Below are positions 34,956-43,000 of a stretch of DNA of 64,000 bases, piece after piece. Made by a program: the position numbers and the translations under genes. Under the pieces are notes generated by a model. The model saw only the letters and a list, made by a program, of their open reading frames with translations, did not search any database and had not been told where the DNA came from. Each line of letters begins with the position of its first letter. The stretch's first letter is position 1. Origin of the DNA: Nannocystis punicea (GTDB lineage Bacteria > Myxococcota_A > Polyangia > Nannocystales > Nannocystaceae); NCBI RefSeq assembly GCF_026965555.1, contig NZ_CP114040.1, positions 1,054,001 through 1,118,000 on the forward strand, in the 5' to 3' direction.

Positions 34956-35333
34956 ATGTCGAGCTGGAAGCCGTATCTCGAGTGGTTGTTGGCGGACAGA
35001 GGGGTGAAGTGCGCCGGGATCTTCGGGCAGGACGGGGCGACGTGGGGCGCCAGCGACGGCTTCGAGCTGACCGCGCCGGAGGTCACGAACATCGTCGCCG
35101 GCCTGCGTGACAAGGCGAACCTGTCCGCGGGCGTGACCGCCGGCGGCAACAAGTTCTTGTTCGTCACCCGCCTGCCCGAGGGGAGCCTGGTCGCGCGCCG
35201 GGGCGCCACCTCGCTTCTCGGCATCCTGACCACGAAGGCGGTCATCGTCCTCCTGACCCGGGACAACTACAATCCGGGCAGCGTGGACTCCCATTCGGCG
35301 GTCGCCGAGAAGCTGATCCAGCTCGGCTTTTAG
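34956..35333 (+). CDS. Profilin-like protein
   Basis: 125 residues, the standard profilin length. Profilin landmarks in order: N-terminal helix with Trp4 and Tyr7 (MSSWKPYLEWLL, like SWQxYVDxxL of plant profilins); AGIFGQDGATWGAS with Trp30; FELTAPEVTNIVAGL; LSAGVTAGGNKFLFV; and the C-terminal ILTTKAVIVLLTRDNYNPGS with helix HSAVAEKLIQLGF. Trp4, Tyr7 and Trp30 match the polyproline-binding aromatic residues. Profilin binds actin and proline-rich ligands in eukaryotes; the bacterial ligand is unknown. Start 34956 fits the family N-terminus, with GGAG about 10 bases upstream. No signal peptide, so it is cytoplasmic. It stands alone, followed by a CATG array. Confidence 0.82.
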   Translation: MSSWKPYLEWLLADRGVKCAGIFGQDGATWGASDGFELTAPEVTNIVAGLRDKANLSAGVTAGGNKFLFVTRLPEGSLVARRGATSLLGILTTKAVIVLLTRDNYNPGSVDSHSAVAEKLIQLGF

Positions 35334-35378
35334 CCCGACGCCGGGCCGACCTGCGGTGGCGCCTGGAGTGTCTCTAAA

Positions 35379-35413
35379 AACATGTCGATGAGGGCATGTC
35401 CTTGCGGTCATGC
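35379..35413. repeat. CATG array between convergent genes
   Basis: CATG at 35381, 35395 and 35409, in 14-base register. The last one overlaps the stop codon (35408-35410) of the minus-strand DUF2236 gene, and the array starts 46 bases after the profilin-like stop. Confidence 0.8.
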
Positions 35414-36175
35414 CCGGGCCAGCGCCCCCAGGCCGCGGCGCGCCGCGCCGACGCCGGCGAGGGCCCACGCCAGCGGCCGTGGGGCCGGGGGCAGGCCGCA
35501 GGCGCGGCGCACCGGGGGCTCGAGCAGCGCGGCCACTGCGGAGCGGCCGAGGTCGGCCAGCGGGGGCGGGAGGACCTGCAGCATCGCCGCCAGGGCGCCC
35601 TCGGCGACGAGGCGGTTGGAGTCGGCGGCGTGGCGGTGCCTCGCCTCGTAGTCGCGCGCCGCCTCGACCATGCCGGCGAAGCTGCCGGGGATGTCGCGGA
35701 TACCCACGCGCCGGCCGACCTCGCGCCAGAACAGGCACGCAGCCTCGCGTTCGTCGGGCCGCAGCGGGCGACGGCCGAAGCGATCGATCACCCGCGCCGG
35801 CTCGGTGACGAAGGTGGTGAGGACGTAGCGCATGTCGTCGTTGGCGATCGCGTGGCGGGCGTGCGCCGCGTGCATGCGCGCCAGGGTGGCCGCGGCGCGA
35901 GGCCCGTCGGGCCCGTCCTCGATCAACGTGCTCAGCAGATCGACCGTGCGCTCCAGACGGCTCGTCGGCGCGTGCGTCCAGCCGCCGGTGCGGGCGAGCA
36001 GCGCCGAGAGCCGCGGGATCGCAAACACCCGGAACAGGGCGAGCGCCGCGCCGAGGCGGATCTCCGGCGCGAAGTCGCGGAAGAAAGCCCGGCGCATGAC
36101 CGCGAGGTGATCGCGCGCCCCGTCGAGCTGCGGCGCGCGTCGGTGGTGGGTCAACAAGTCGAGGAGGTCCAGCAT
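35408..36175 (-). CDS. DUF2236 / MpaB-like oxygenase family protein
   Basis: 255 residues from the ATG at 36175. It carries the family pattern: RDHLAVMRRAFFRDFAPEIRLG, ARTGGWTHAPTSRLERT, RMHAAHARHAIANDDMRYVL, REVGRRVGIRDIP and ARDYEARHRHAADSNR. The conserved His residues in ARMHAAHARH and YEARHRH fit haem binding, and relatives (latex clearing protein, fungal MpaB) are haem-b oxygenases. Its N-terminus may extend a little further upstream. It lies 3' of and on the same strand as the NmrA-like reductase (212 bases), possibly a shared unit. The substrate is unknown. Confidence 0.85.
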   Translation of the reverse strand: MLDLLDLLTHHRRAPQLDGARDHLAVMRRAFFRDFAPEIRLGAALALFRVFAIPRLSALLARTGGWTHAPTSRLERTVDLLSTLIEDGPDGPRAAATLARMHAAHARHAIANDDMRYVLTTFVTEPARVIDRFGRRPLRPDEREAACLFWREVGRRVGIRDIPGSFAGMVEAARDYEARHRHAADSNRLVAEGALAAMLQVLPPPLADLGRSAVAALLEPPVRRACGLPPAPRPLAWALAGVGAARRGLGALARA

Positions 36176-36387
36176 GTGCGTCGTCCACGGTCCTCCGCGC
36201 GCGTCCGCGGCGATGGCCCGGGGACGCGCGTGGAGGACGGCGCAGGACGGTGTTGCAGGCCGCGTGCCGCGTGATTTCTCGGTCCGGTCCGTCAGGACGC
36301 GAGGTCGGTCCGCGGGATCCGCCGGCAGAAACGGCCGACGCGGCGGCGCCGATCGGCGCCGCCGCGCTGGGCGAACTGGATCGTCGG

Positions 36388-37215
36388 TCAGCGGCGCCAG
36401 GCGCCGGCCGCGGCGGCGTCGCGGGCGTAGTCGCGAAAGTCTCGCGGAGGGCGGCCGAGCACGCGGGCGACGTCGCCGGAGACGTGGCTGTTGTGGCCGT
36501 CGAGCAACTGGGCGAACAGGTCGCGCATGAATTCGGCGGTGGGGGCGGGCAGGAAGCTGGCCAGCACCTCGCCGTAGGCCTGCGAGGAGATCGGCGTGTA
36601 GCGGACCGCGTGGCCGGCGGCCGCGGTCAGCTCGGCGGCCGCCTCGGCGAAGGTGAGGAGGCGCGGGCCGGTGAGGTCGTAGGTGCGCCCGGCGTGGCCG
36701 TCGCTGGTCAGCGCGAGGGCGGCGACCTCGGCGATGTCGTCGGCGTCGATGAACGGCTCGGCCGCGTCGCCGCCGGGGAAGGCGATCTCGCCGGCCAGCA
36801 CGGGCTCGCGCAGGTAGCCCTCGCTGAAGTTCTGGTCGAACCACGCGGCGCGCAGGACGGTGTACTCGGCCCCGCACGTGCGCACCGCCTCCTCGCTCGG
36901 GTGCACCTGCGGCTCGCCGCGGCCGGACAGCAGCACGATCCGCCGCACGCCGTGCGCGACCGCCAGCCGCGCGAACGCGTCGATGTGGGCGGCGGCGCCG
37001 GGCAGCGCCAGATCGGGGTGATACGCGAGGTACACCGAGGTCGCGCCGGTCAGCGCGGGGGCCCACGTGGCGGGCTGGTCCCAGTCGAAGCGCACGTCGC
37101 CGGACCGCGACGCGGTGCGCACCGCGACGCCGCGGGTGGTCAGCTGCTTGGCCACGCGGCGGCCCGTCTTGCCGGTGCCGCCGAGGATCAGGGTGATGTC
37201 GTTCGTGCTCTGCAT
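36388..37215 (-). CDS. NmrA-like NAD(P)-binding reductase/sensor
   Basis: 275 residues from the ATG at 37215, with GGAG five bases further upstream. The Rossmann motif is LILGGTGKTGRRVAKQL (residues 8-25), the GxxGxxG class used by NmrA and atypical SDRs. Also present are VRRIVLLSGRG and LRAAWFDQNFSEGYL, typical of the NAD(P)H-binding NmrA-like family (quinone reductase QorB-like). It is divergent from a LysR regulator with a 13-base palindrome between them, so it is very probably that regulator's target. The family reduces quinones or senses redox state. Confidence 0.9.
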   Translation of the reverse strand: MQSTNDITLILGGTGKTGRRVAKQLTTRGVAVRTASRSGDVRFDWDQPATWAPALTGATSVYLAYHPDLALPGAAAHIDAFARLAVAHGVRRIVLLSGRGEPQVHPSEEAVRTCGAEYTVLRAAWFDQNFSEGYLREPVLAGEIAFPGGDAAEPFIDADDIAEVAALALTSDGHAGRTYDLTGPRLLTFAEAAAELTAAAGHAVRYTPISSQAYGEVLASFLPAPTAEFMRDLFAQLLDGHNSHVSGDVARVLGRPPRDFRDYARDAAAAGAWRR

Positions 37216-37283
37216 CGCGTCTCCGTTGCTCTTCCTGGGCCGATTGTGCGTCGTGCACGGATGCATCGCCACGGGCATAGATT

Positions 37284-37306
37284 CATGGTATCCATGCATT
37301 GATGCA
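37284..37306. promoter_or_regulatory. Palindromic operators between the NmrA-like and LysR genes
   Basis: CATGG-TAT-CCATG (37284-37296) is a perfect palindrome, and TGCAT-TG-ATGCA (37295-37306) overlaps it and the LysR start. LysR regulators bind such T-N11-A dyads in the divergent gap. Confidence 0.5.
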
Positions 37307-38237
37307 ACGAAGGCCACCCCCCCCGCGCGCACCGCTGGCCTGGGACGACGTGCGCCTGTTCCTGGCCCTCAGCCGGGCGCGCACGCTGGGGGCGGCCGCG
37401 GCGGCGCTGGGGGTCGACGCGTCGACGATGTCGCGCCGCCTGAGCGCGCTCGAGGAGGCGCTGGCGACCACGCTGTTCGACCGCGGGCGCGACGGGATCC
37501 GGCCGACGAAGGCGGCGGAGGACCTGCGGCCGGCGGCGGAGGAGATCGAGGAGGCGATGCTGCGCTTCGCGGCGGCGACCGACGGGCTCGAGCGCGAGGT
37601 CGCGGGGTGGGTGCGAATGACGTGCCCGCCCGACGCGGCGGAGGTGCTGGTGGTGCCGCTGCTGGGCGAGCTGCTGGCCGCGCACCCCAAGCTGCGCGTC
37701 GAGCTCGATCCGGGCGAGGCGGTCCGCGACCTCGCGCGCCGCGAGGCCGACCTGGCCCTGCGGACGGTGCGGCCGCGCAGCGGCGACCTGATCGTGGTGC
37801 GGCTCGGGGCGGTGCGCTGGATCGCCGCCGCCGCGCCCGCGCTGGCGCGGCAGCTCGGGCCGCTGCGCGCGTGGACCGAGGCGCCGTGGGTCGGCTGGGG
37901 CGAGCGCCTGGCCCACGTCGCGCCCGCGCGCTGGCTGGCGGCGCACCTGCGCGACGACGAACCGGCTGTCCGTTCGGACAGCTTCCGCGTGCAGCTGGCC
38001 GCCATCGCCGAGGGCCTCGGCGTCGGCCTGGTGCCCGCCCCCACTGCGCGACACTTCGGCCTGGTCCCGGTGGCCACCAGCGCCCGGCTGCGCAAAGAGC
38101 GAGAGGATTGGCCGACCGACGAGCTGTTCCTGGTGACCCACCGCGCCCTGCGCGAGGTTCCGCGGGTGCGCGTGCTGTGGGAGCTGCTGCTGGCGCGCGC
38201 GAGCGAGTGGAACGAGCCGGGCCCGCGAGCGCGGTGA
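37302..38237 (+). CDS. LysR-family transcriptional regulator
   Basis: 311 residues from the ATG at 37302. An N-terminal winged helix-turn-helix (LGAAAAALGVDASTMSRRLSALEEALATTLFDRGRDGIRPT) is followed by a periplasmic-binding-like sensor domain (MTCPPDAAEVLVVPLLGEL and on). The residues before the HTH are Pro/Arg-rich. It is divergent from the NmrA-like reductase and likely controls that gene and itself; its inducer is unknown. A TTG three bases upstream is not chosen. Confidence 0.9.
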   Translation: MQRRPPPPRAPLAWDDVRLFLALSRARTLGAAAAALGVDASTMSRRLSALEEALATTLFDRGRDGIRPTKAAEDLRPAAEEIEEAMLRFAAATDGLEREVAGWVRMTCPPDAAEVLVVPLLGELLAAHPKLRVELDPGEAVRDLARREADLALRTVRPRSGDLIVVRLGAVRWIAAAAPALARQLGPLRAWTEAPWVGWGERLAHVAPARWLAAHLRDDEPAVRSDSFRVQLAAIAEGLGVGLVPAPTARHFGLVPVATSARLRKEREDWPTDELFLVTHRALREVPRVRVLWELLLARASEWNEPGPRAR

Positions 38238-38644
38238 GGCGGCCACGTCCGGCAGGCCGGCGAATCGCATGAGTCGGCGCGCCGGCGACGATGCATTCAC
38301 GGGTCGCCCGTCGGCGAATGGCACGAGTCGAGCCCTGGGACTCCTCGCATTCGCCACGAACACAGCCGCTTCCTCGCGACCCCGCGCCCTGTCGTGGCGC
38401 ACCGCCGCCACCGACAGATTACTTCGGCGCCGATAACTGTCGCCCGCTCGAATCGGCGGCGCCCCCGCACCCGTGGGGCAATCAGGCGCTAGACAGGGTC
38501 AACTGCGGGATTTCGTCCTTTTGGGGCCGGGAGCGAAGCACGCTCGGGTTGCGGGACCCTAGGTCCGCAGCGTATGAAATCAACATCTCACCCCGGGCGG
38601 CAGATGCTGAGCCGTTCCCGCTACGGGCGAGATTGGAGGCAACC
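38238..38644. other. Intergenic 407 bases, no gene supported
   Basis: The frame of the downstream gene is open through this region, but its sequence is Pro/Arg-rich and lacks a ribosome site until 38645. GC content falls slightly in 38520-38640. A promoter is presumably here. Confidence 0.5.
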
Positions 38645-39442
38645 GTGGGCCGAACACTTGTAGAAGGCGATAGCGGAACCGATGTCCAAATGCTCCAGGC
38701 CGTGTTGAATTATCACCGCGTGCCTGGGATCGACCCTGTCCTCGCAGTGGACGGGGTATTCGGGCCTGCGACGACGAGCCGCGTCATCTCGTTCCAGAAC
38801 CAGAATGGCTTGACTCAGGACGGTATCGTCGGGCTGAACACCAGGGCGCAGTTGATGACAATCGGCCAGTTCACGGCGGCGTACACGGTCGACGTCGATC
38901 CGCCGCAGGTTGCCGGGCCGGGGGGGCCGGGGGCGGGGCCCACGCAAACCACGGAGTACGCGCTGACGAATGGGTTCAAGGTGACCTTGAACCCCTGGGA
39001 GCCTCCGCCGGCAAGGCTCCGGTACGTGCTGGAGTTCGAGGCGGCCTGGGTGATCAAGAACCCCCAGTCCCCTACCTCGCTGGCGCTCAGCGTCGGAGGC
39101 GAGATCGGGCGCGCCGTGAGCGTACGATCGCCCGACGGTCCGTACACGTTCTCGGGTGCCGGGAGCGTGATCGGGAAGTACGAGAAGGAAGTCGAGAGCG
39201 GTCCGATCAAGCTGGATGCGAGCCTGCAGGCGATGTTCGAGCTGGACTATGAGACCGGTGATCCCGTGGTGTCCACGGCCGCGGGGGTCAGCCTCACCAG
39301 CGGGATTTCGTTCGCCGTAATCAAGGAGCGGTTCTACTTGTTTGCGCAGGGCGAGCTTGCGGTCGGAGTGAAGCTCGTGCCCGGTGAAGCGCAGTCGTCG
39401 GTGCAACTTGAAGGGACCTCTGGCCTCAAATTGACGTTCTGA
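38645..39442 (+). CDS. Peptidoglycan-binding-domain (PG_binding_1) protein
   Basis: 265 residues. GTG 38645 is chosen because GGAGG lies 6 bases upstream; the frame upstream to 38291 is open but unconvincing. Residues about 5-70 form the PG_binding_1 fold (DVQMLQAVLNYHRV, VDGVFGPATTSRVISFQNQNG, DGIVGLNTRAQL), which binds cell-wall glycan. The remaining 190 residues are beta-rich with no catalytic motif I recognise. There is no signal peptide in the chosen form. It may bind peptidoglycan and present a beta domain. Base composition is closer to 60% GC in places than the neighbours, possibly acquired. Confidence 0.72.
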   Translation: MGRTLVEGDSGTDVQMLQAVLNYHRVPGIDPVLAVDGVFGPATTSRVISFQNQNGLTQDGIVGLNTRAQLMTIGQFTAAYTVDVDPPQVAGPGGPGAGPTQTTEYALTNGFKVTLNPWEPPPARLRYVLEFEAAWVIKNPQSPTSLALSVGGEIGRAVSVRSPDGPYTFSGAGSVIGKYEKEVESGPIKLDASLQAMFELDYETGDPVVSTAAGVSLTSGISFAVIKERFYLFAQGELAVGVKLVPGEAQSSVQLEGTSGLKLTF

Positions 39443-39483
39443 GCTGCGCACAGCCGGTCCGGCGTCCCTTCGTAGGCAGCGTG

Positions 39484-40227
39484 TCAGGCGAGGAAGCCGC
39501 CGTCGACCGCGAGGGTCGTGCCGGTGACGTACGAGGCCTCGTCCGAGGCCAGCCACAGGATCGCGCGGGCGATCTCCTCGGGCGCGGCGAGGCGGCCGAG
39601 GGGGACGCGCTGCGCCATGACCTCGGGGTGACCGCCGGTGAAGCGGTCGAGCATCGGCGTGGCCACCGGCCCCGGGGCGACGGCGTTGACGCGGACCTTG
39701 TGCGGCGCCAGCTCGAGCGCGGCCGAGCGCGTGAGGCCCTCGACCGCGAACTTGGTGGCCGCGTACCCGCTCGCGCCCGGCATGCCGCGCATGCCGGCGA
39801 CGGAGCTCAGGTTGACGACTGCGCTGCCGGCTCCGCGCAGGAGCGCGGGGATCTCGGCGCGCAGCGCTCGCCACAGGCCCTTCACGTTGGTGTCGAAGGC
39901 GCGGTCGAAGGCCGCCTCGTCGCCGCCTTCGAGCGGCCCGGTGACCTCGACGCCGGCGTTGTTGATGGCCACGTCGAGGCGATCGAAGCGCCGCAGGCCG
40001 GCGGCCACCAGCGCCTCGACGGCGCCGGCGGCGGTCACGTCGGTGGCGACGAACAGCGCCTCGCCGCCGCGTCCGCGCAGCTCCTCGGCCAGCGCCTCGC
40101 CGGCGACCGCGTCGCGGCTGCCGAGCACGAGCTTGGCCCCGGCGGCGGCGAACGCCCGCGCGGCGGCGCGACCGATGCCGGAGGTGATGCCGGTGATGAG
40201 TACGACCTTGTCCGTGAAATTCGTCAT
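39484..40227 (-). CDS. Short-chain dehydrogenase/reductase
   Basis: 247 residues. Classical SDR motifs: TGITSGIG cofactor loop (about 12-19), NNAG, catalytic Ser in NLSSVAG and YAATK with Tyr/Lys. The C-terminus SYVTGTTLAVDGGF is the usual end of FabG-type enzymes. The cofactor is NAD(P)H; the substrate is not deducible. It is divergent from a LysR gene with a 15-base palindrome between, so it is the probable regulated target. Confidence 0.93.
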   Translation of the reverse strand: MTNFTDKVVLITGITSGIGRAAARAFAAAGAKLVLGSRDAVAGEALAEELRGRGGEALFVATDVTAAGAVEALVAAGLRRFDRLDVAINNAGVEVTGPLEGGDEAAFDRAFDTNVKGLWRALRAEIPALLRGAGSAVVNLSSVAGMRGMPGASGYAATKFAVEGLTRSAALELAPHKVRVNAVAPGPVATPMLDRFTGGHPEVMAQRVPLGRLAAPEEIARAILWLASDEASYVTGTTLAVDGGFLA

Positions 40228-40291
40228 GCTGTGTTTGCCTCTCCGCGGCAGAACATGACGGCAGGCGGGCGCAGGCAGTAGAGCCGACGAT

Positions 40292-40318
40292 CGCAAGGCA
40301 CTCTTGCGTCGCACGCAA
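40292..40318. promoter_or_regulatory. LysR-type operator between SDR and LysR genes
   Basis: TTGCG-TCGCA-CGCAA (40304-40318) is a perfect dyad containing a T-N11-A core. CGCAAG (40292) and CTTGCG (40303) overlap it as a second dyad, giving two stacked half-site pairs as is common in LysR control regions. Confidence 0.55.
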
Positions 40319-40338
40319 CAATCGGGGACCCTCGGCGG

Positions 40339-41232
40339 ATGGACCTCCTGGCCCAGATGGCGACCTTCGTGCGCATCGTGGAGGGCGGCAGCCTGTCGGC
40401 CGCGGCCCGCCGCCTGCGCCTGTCGACGCCGGCGATCAGCCGCCAGCTCCGCGCGCTCGAGGAGGAGCTCGGCGCGACGCTGGTGCTGCGGACGACGCGG
40501 CAGCTGACCGTGACGGAGGTGGGCCGGGCGTACTACGAGCGCTGCGTCCAGATCTTGCGCGAGGTCGAGGAGGCCCAGGCAGGCGCGCGCCGCCGCGACG
40601 CGGTCGAGGGCCGACTGGTGGTGGCGGCGTCGGTGACGTTCGGCGGGCTGCGGGTGGCGCCGACGCTGCCGGCGCTGTTCGCCGCGCACCCGCGCCTGCG
40701 CGTCGACCTGCGCCTCGAGGACCGCCTGACCGACCTGGTCGGCGACGGCATCGACGTGGCGATCCGCGCGACCACGCTGCTGCCGTCGGCCTCCGACGCG
40801 CTGATCGCAGTGCCGCTCGTGACGGTGCCCCGCGTGGCAGTCGCCGCGCCGAGCTACCTGCGCCGCCGCGGCGAGCCGAAGGAGCCGGCCGCGCTGGCCC
40901 GCCACGACGCGCTGGTCCAGGTCTACGGCTCCGGCGCGCCGGCGACCCGCTGGCGCTTCAGCCGTCCGCCGCGCGAGGAGACCGTCCCGGTGCGCGAGGT
41001 GCTGGCCTGCAACGTGCTGGCGGTGCTGCGCGACGCCGCCGTCGCCGGCCTCGGGGTGGCGCTGCTGCCCGACTGGCTGGTGGCCGCCGAGCTGGCCTCC
41101 GGCCAGCTGCGGGCGATCCTGCCGCAGTGGAGCACGACCGGCGCGTCGGTGGCCGCGCTCTACCGGGTCGAGCTGCGCGGCACGCCGCGCGTGCGCGCGT
41201 TCGTCGAGCACCTGCGTCGCGCGCTGGCGTGA
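40339..41232 (+). CDS. LysR-family transcriptional regulator
   Basis: 297 residues. The HTH (SLSAAARRLRLSTPAISRQLRALEEELGATLVLRTTRQLTVT) is typical, followed by the LysR substrate-binding domain (VAPTLPALFAAHPRLRVDL and on). It is divergent from the SDR gene and probably regulates it. A CATG array starts within 10 bases of its stop. Confidence 0.92.
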   Translation: MDLLAQMATFVRIVEGGSLSAAARRLRLSTPAISRQLRALEEELGATLVLRTTRQLTVTEVGRAYYERCVQILREVEEAQAGARRRDAVEGRLVVAASVTFGGLRVAPTLPALFAAHPRLRVDLRLEDRLTDLVGDGIDVAIRATTLLPSASDALIAVPLVTVPRVAVAAPSYLRRRGEPKEPAALARHDALVQVYGSGAPATRWRFSRPPREETVPVREVLACNVLAVLRDAAVAGLGVALLPDWLVAAELASGQLRAILPQWSTTGASVAALYRVELRGTPRVRAFVEHLRRALA

Positions 41233-41237
41233 AGGAT

Positions 41238-41272
41238 GATGTCCATGTGGACATGTTCTTTGAGTCATGTTC
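41238..41272. repeat. CATG-family array after LysR gene
   Basis: GATG at 41238, CATG at 41252 and 41266, in 14-base register; ATGTCC-ATGT-GGACAT is a perfect six-pair hairpin. It begins 6 bases after the LysR stop. Confidence 0.75.
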
Positions 41273-41289
41273 ATGAGCGCCGGTCCGAG

Positions 41290-41434
41290 GGCCGCGCGCG
41301 GGCACATGCACGTCCTCCACCTGGCTGACCTCGTCGATGGCGCGACCGCGGCGAACAGGTACGGCCGTATATGTCCTCAAGGTCATGTAGACGGCCCCGC
41401 CTCCTCGATGGCGGCGCCGCGACCGGCGCTGCTC
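41290..41434 (-). pseudogene. Two decayed copies of a propeller-lipoprotein gene tail
   Basis: Bases 41341-41360 and 41387-41434 resemble the last codons of the intact lipoprotein gene just upstream (41475-41583): GCGGCGAACAGGT, GTAGACGGC and CTCGATGGCG recur in the same order with changes and gaps. A second, shorter copy lies at 41290-41350. These are relics of tandem duplication of the lipoprotein gene, and CATG units have replaced their middle. Confidence 0.5.
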
Positions 41435-41462
41435 TCATGGACATGTCCAGTAGAGCATGTCG
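41369..41462. repeat. Further CATG-family units between convergent genes
   Basis: TATG at 41369 and CATG at 41383 are one pair; CATG at 41442 and 41456 form a second. Both keep the 14-base step. The last lies 16 bases before the minus-strand stop at 41475. Confidence 0.65.
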
Positions 41463-41474
41463 TGGGCGAACGTG

Positions 41475-42794
41475 TCAGTCGAACGCCGCGGCGAACAGGT
41501 GGGGGCCCTCCGTGTCCCACACCTGGCCGACGAGGTAGACGGCACCGGCCTCGTCGATGGCGACGCCGCGGCCGGCGCTGGTGTTGTCGCACTGGTGGAT
41601 CGCGTCGATCTCGCCGGCGGGAGTGAACTTGACGACGAACGCGGCCTGGAAGTCGCCGCTGAAGCCGGTTCCCGACACGGCGGTCTCGCCGAGCTCGTTG
41701 ACGGCGATCGCGGTCTGGGTGGAGACGGCGAACTTCGGCAGGGTGCCGAGCGTCTGGTGCCACTGCACGGCGCCGTCGGCGGCCAATCGCAGCACCTCGA
41801 GCGGCGCCTCGACCGGAGCCGCAGTCACTCGCCCCGACTCGTCGATCTCCGCGACAGCGCGGTCGGGGAGCTCGAACGGGTGCTCCCACGCCACGGCGGC
41901 GTCGGGCGTGAGCGCCAGCACCGCGCCGGCCTCGCCGTAGCGCACTGCCGCCGCGACCCCGGCGGTGTTCATGGCGAGCGCCTCGTCGAACGGTTTGTCG
42001 CCGAGCTCCTTGTCGAGGAGCAGCGAGCCGTCGGCGGCGAATCGCTGGACGCGACCGAGGTCGCGCTGGCTGAGCAGGGTGGTGCCATCGGGCGCGACCG
42101 CGGCCCTGCCGGCCAGGCTCGTCAGGCCGAACGAGAACCCGCGATCGACCTCCCACAGCAGGGTGCCGTCGAGGCTGAACTTTCGCAGCCAGCGGTGGCG
42201 TTGCTCGGGCGGGATGCCGGTGTCGATGAACGGGAGGTAGAGCTCGTCGGCGCCGTCGAGGCCGCCCAGGTGCCATTGCTGCGGCACCGCGAATTGCTCG
42301 ACGAGGACGCCGGCCTCGTCGAAGTCGAGGAAGTCGAACTCGAGCGTCGAGACGCGCAGATGCCCCCGCGAATCGGCGACGGCCCACGAGCCGCCGGCCG
42401 ACTCGAGGTCGAAGGTCAGCCAGCGCGCCGCCGGTCCGCAGACGAACTGGTCGAGCGGCACGCCCGGAGCGGGCTCGCTGGGCTCGCCGGTGTCGCCGTC
42501 GGTCTCGAAGCCGGTGTCGGTGTCGGTCTCGAAGCCGGTGGTGAGGACGCCAGTGGTGACGGGATCTGTGGTGAGGACGCCGGTATCGGTCGCGTTCGTG
42601 TCGGTGGCGTCGGGGCCGGGTATGGTGGGGTTCGGAGCGCTCGTCGGCGGAGCGTCGCTGCTCGCGGTCGACGTCGGTGAGGTGTCGTCCCCGGTGCCTC
42701 CGTCGGTGTCCGCGGGCGGGCTGCCGGGGCCGCAGGCGGCGATCGACGTCATCGCCGCCGCGCTCGCAAGGATTCGTAAGCCAAGTGCATGCAT
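41475..42794 (-). CDS. Beta-propeller (SBBP/PQQ-like) lipoprotein, copy A
   Basis: 439 residues from the ATG at 42794. The lipobox is IAAC (Cys21). A Thr/Asp/Gly linker (about 80 residues) contains the duplicated unit TGVLTTDPVTTGVLTTG. The globular part carries blade-like repeats with DxxGTLLWEVDRG, ADGSLLLDKELGD, ADGAVQWHQTLG and GRGVAIDEAGAVYLVG. Such motifs belong to PQQ/SBBP seven-bladed propellers, which bind ligands or metals at the surface. Copy B (43001) shares the plan, including the C-terminus (xxxLFAxxxD/E), so the two arose by tandem duplication. Confidence 0.88.
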   Translation of the reverse strand: MHALGLRILASAAAMTSIAACGPGSPPADTDGGTGDDTSPTSTASSDAPPTSAPNPTIPGPDATDTNATDTGVLTTDPVTTGVLTTGFETDTDTGFETDGDTGEPSEPAPGVPLDQFVCGPAARWLTFDLESAGGSWAVADSRGHLRVSTLEFDFLDFDEAGVLVEQFAVPQQWHLGGLDGADELYLPFIDTGIPPEQRHRWLRKFSLDGTLLWEVDRGFSFGLTSLAGRAAVAPDGTTLLSQRDLGRVQRFAADGSLLLDKELGDKPFDEALAMNTAGVAAAVRYGEAGAVLALTPDAAVAWEHPFELPDRAVAEIDESGRVTAAPVEAPLEVLRLAADGAVQWHQTLGTLPKFAVSTQTAIAVNELGETAVSGTGFSGDFQAAFVVKFTPAGEIDAIHQCDNTSAGRGVAIDEAGAVYLVGQVWDTEGPHLFAAAFD

Positions 42795-43000
42795 CGCCAG
42801 CCACGATGCCCGAGCATCGGGCGGTTCGCCAGCGCGTGCTCGAGAGCCACCGATCAGGAATTCATGGGCCCGTGACGTCGCCTGTCCGTCGACAATGGCT
42901 GCAGGACGGCGCGCCGTCGCGAGCGCGCTGTGTACAAAGGGCCCAGTCTTCGGTCCGCGCGCGAGAGGCGAGGTCGAGGACAATCCGATGGGACTGATGC

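Noticed and set aside
35396..38290. Several long antisense frames over the NmrA and LysR genes
   Set aside because: High GC leaves long open frames opposite real genes; composition is Arg/Pro-rich without motifs.
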